Assembly (NCBI GenBank): GCA_913054485.1
Contig: CAJXHQ010000204.1
Span: 1 to 6,101, forward strand
Source: an uncultured Paracoccaceae bacterium
GTDB lineage: Bacteria; Pseudomonadota; Alphaproteobacteria; Rhodobacterales; Rhodobacteraceae
DNA length: 6,101 nucleotides
Direction: 5' to 3'
Shown: positions 5,654-6,101 of the stretch, in pieces
Layout: the number at the start of each line of letters is the position of its first letter
Numbering within the stretch: the stretch's first letter is position 1
Translations under genes and position numbers: made by a program
The notes under the pieces: model-generated
What the model saw: only the letters and a program-made list of their open reading frames with translations
What the model was told of the DNA's origin: nothing
The model's database searches: none

Positions 5654-6101
5654 TTACCAGCCTCCCAGTCCGTAGGGCTTCAGCAGGGCTTCGGCCATGA
5701 TAGCACCAAAGTGCAGGAACAGATACAAAAGGGAGAGTTTGAAGAAACTGCGCTCAATCTTGAAGTTATCCGCTTCCGAGTCGTCCTCGTCGCGGCGGGT
5801 GATCTTCCAGGCACCGTGCAGAAACAGACCGTTCATCACCAGCGCCACGGCCAGGTAGAGCGGTCCGCCGACGCCGGAAAACGCGGTGCCGATCGCAAGG
5901 ATCGCCAGCAGCGCGGTGTAGACCAGGATATGGGTACGGGTCGCCTTGCGGCCGTGGGTCACGGTCAGCATCGGCACGCCGGCATCATCGTAGTCCGAGC
6001 GCATGAACAGCGCCAGCGCCCAGAAGTGCGGCGGTGTCCACATGAAGGTCAGCGCAAACATCAGCCAGGGCTCAACAGCCATCGATCCGGTCGCCGCGAT
6101 C
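5654..6101 (-). CDS. ctaB: Protoheme IX farnesyltransferase (heme O synthase), 3' part; start lies beyond the right edge
   Basis: This integral-membrane prenyltransferase (UbiA superfamily, COX10/CtaB) transfers a farnesyl group from farnesyl diphosphate to heme B, making heme O, the precursor of heme A in aa3 oxidases. The visible 148 codons are the C-terminal half. They contain the family signature WTPPHFWALALF, followed by the second Asp-containing loop RSDYDDAGVPM (prenyl-diphosphate/Mg binding in the family), then the VTHG motif, several hydrophobic spans and a C-terminus ending in GLGGW. The TAA stop is at 5654-5656. An ATG at 6080-6082 is in frame, but it falls inside conserved sequence (ATGS-M-AVEPW) and the frame stays open to the edge, so it is not the start. 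A full CtaB is roughly 300 residues, so about half is missing. The next gene starts 1 nt after the stop, which implies one operon. Confidence 0.96.
   Translation of the reverse strand, partial: IAATGSMAVEPWLMFALTFMWTPPHFWALALFMRSDYDDAGVPMLTVTHGRKATRTHILVYTALLAILAIGTAFSGVGGPLYLAVALVMNGLFLHGAWKITRRDEDDSEADNFKIERSFFKLSLLYLFLHFGAIMAEALLKPYGLGGW
5661..5666 (-). promoter_or_regulatory. Ribosome binding site of the small CoxF-like gene
   Basis: The minus strand reads GGGAGG here, 8 nt before the ATG at 5650-5652. It lies inside the last codons of ctaB. This supports the small frame as truly translated and fixes its start. Confidence 0.7.

Noticed and set aside
6080..6082. In-frame ATG as a possible start of ctaB
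   Set aside because: The frame continues to the edge and the residues before it (AATGS) fit the conserved CtaB sequence, so the gene is simply cut by the window.
1..6101. Search by eye for CRISPR repeats, insertion sequences, tRNAs and direct repeats
   Set aside because: No regularly spaced repeats, transposase fragments, terminal inverted repeats or tRNA-like folds were seen. Nearly all bases are in genes.

Overview
The window looks like chromosomal DNA from an alphaproteobacterium, most likely Rhodobacterales (Roseobacter/Paracoccus-type). The evidence is the high GC content, the gene order of an aa3-type cytochrome c oxidase assembly cluster, and protein sequences that read like that group. 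Every gene I can support lies on the minus strand, so transcription runs from right to left.

In transcription order the layout is as follows. First is the 3' part of ctaB (heme O synthase), which is cut by the right edge. Next come a 56-codon single-span membrane protein of the CoxF-like type (5482-5652), ctaG/cox11 (copper delivery to Cu-B), and ctaE (oxidase subunit III). A 101-bp gap follows, holding a perfect 13-bp hairpin. After it come a SURF1-family assembly factor, thrC (threonine synthase), an M16B metallopeptidase resembling the mitochondrial processing peptidase, and a RimJ-like GNAT acetyltransferase. A compact intrinsic terminator follows at 32-53, with a second small hairpin beyond it.

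The first five genes plausibly act together. CtaB makes heme O, the precursor of heme A. SURF1 helps handle heme A, CtaG metallates Cu-B, CtaE is a structural subunit, and the small membrane protein is a probable accessory factor. The last three genes (thrC, M16 peptidase, GNAT) have no evident biochemical link to oxidase assembly but are packed tightly behind it.

Junctions are mostly very tight. There is 1 nt between ctaB and the small gene, a TGATG overlap into ctaG, 23 bp to ctaE, 4 bp between SURF1 and thrC, a 4-nt TTGA overlap from thrC into the peptidase, and a TGATG overlap into the acetyltransferase. The ctaE-SURF1 gap is the only real break and the most likely point of transcriptional or RNA-level control.

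I see no mobile element, CRISPR array, tRNA, rRNA or clear sign of horizontal transfer. This is mainly a conserved housekeeping region. The items most worth a second look are the tiny membrane-protein gene, the hairpin in the ctaE-SURF1 gap, and the TTG-initiated peptidase gene.
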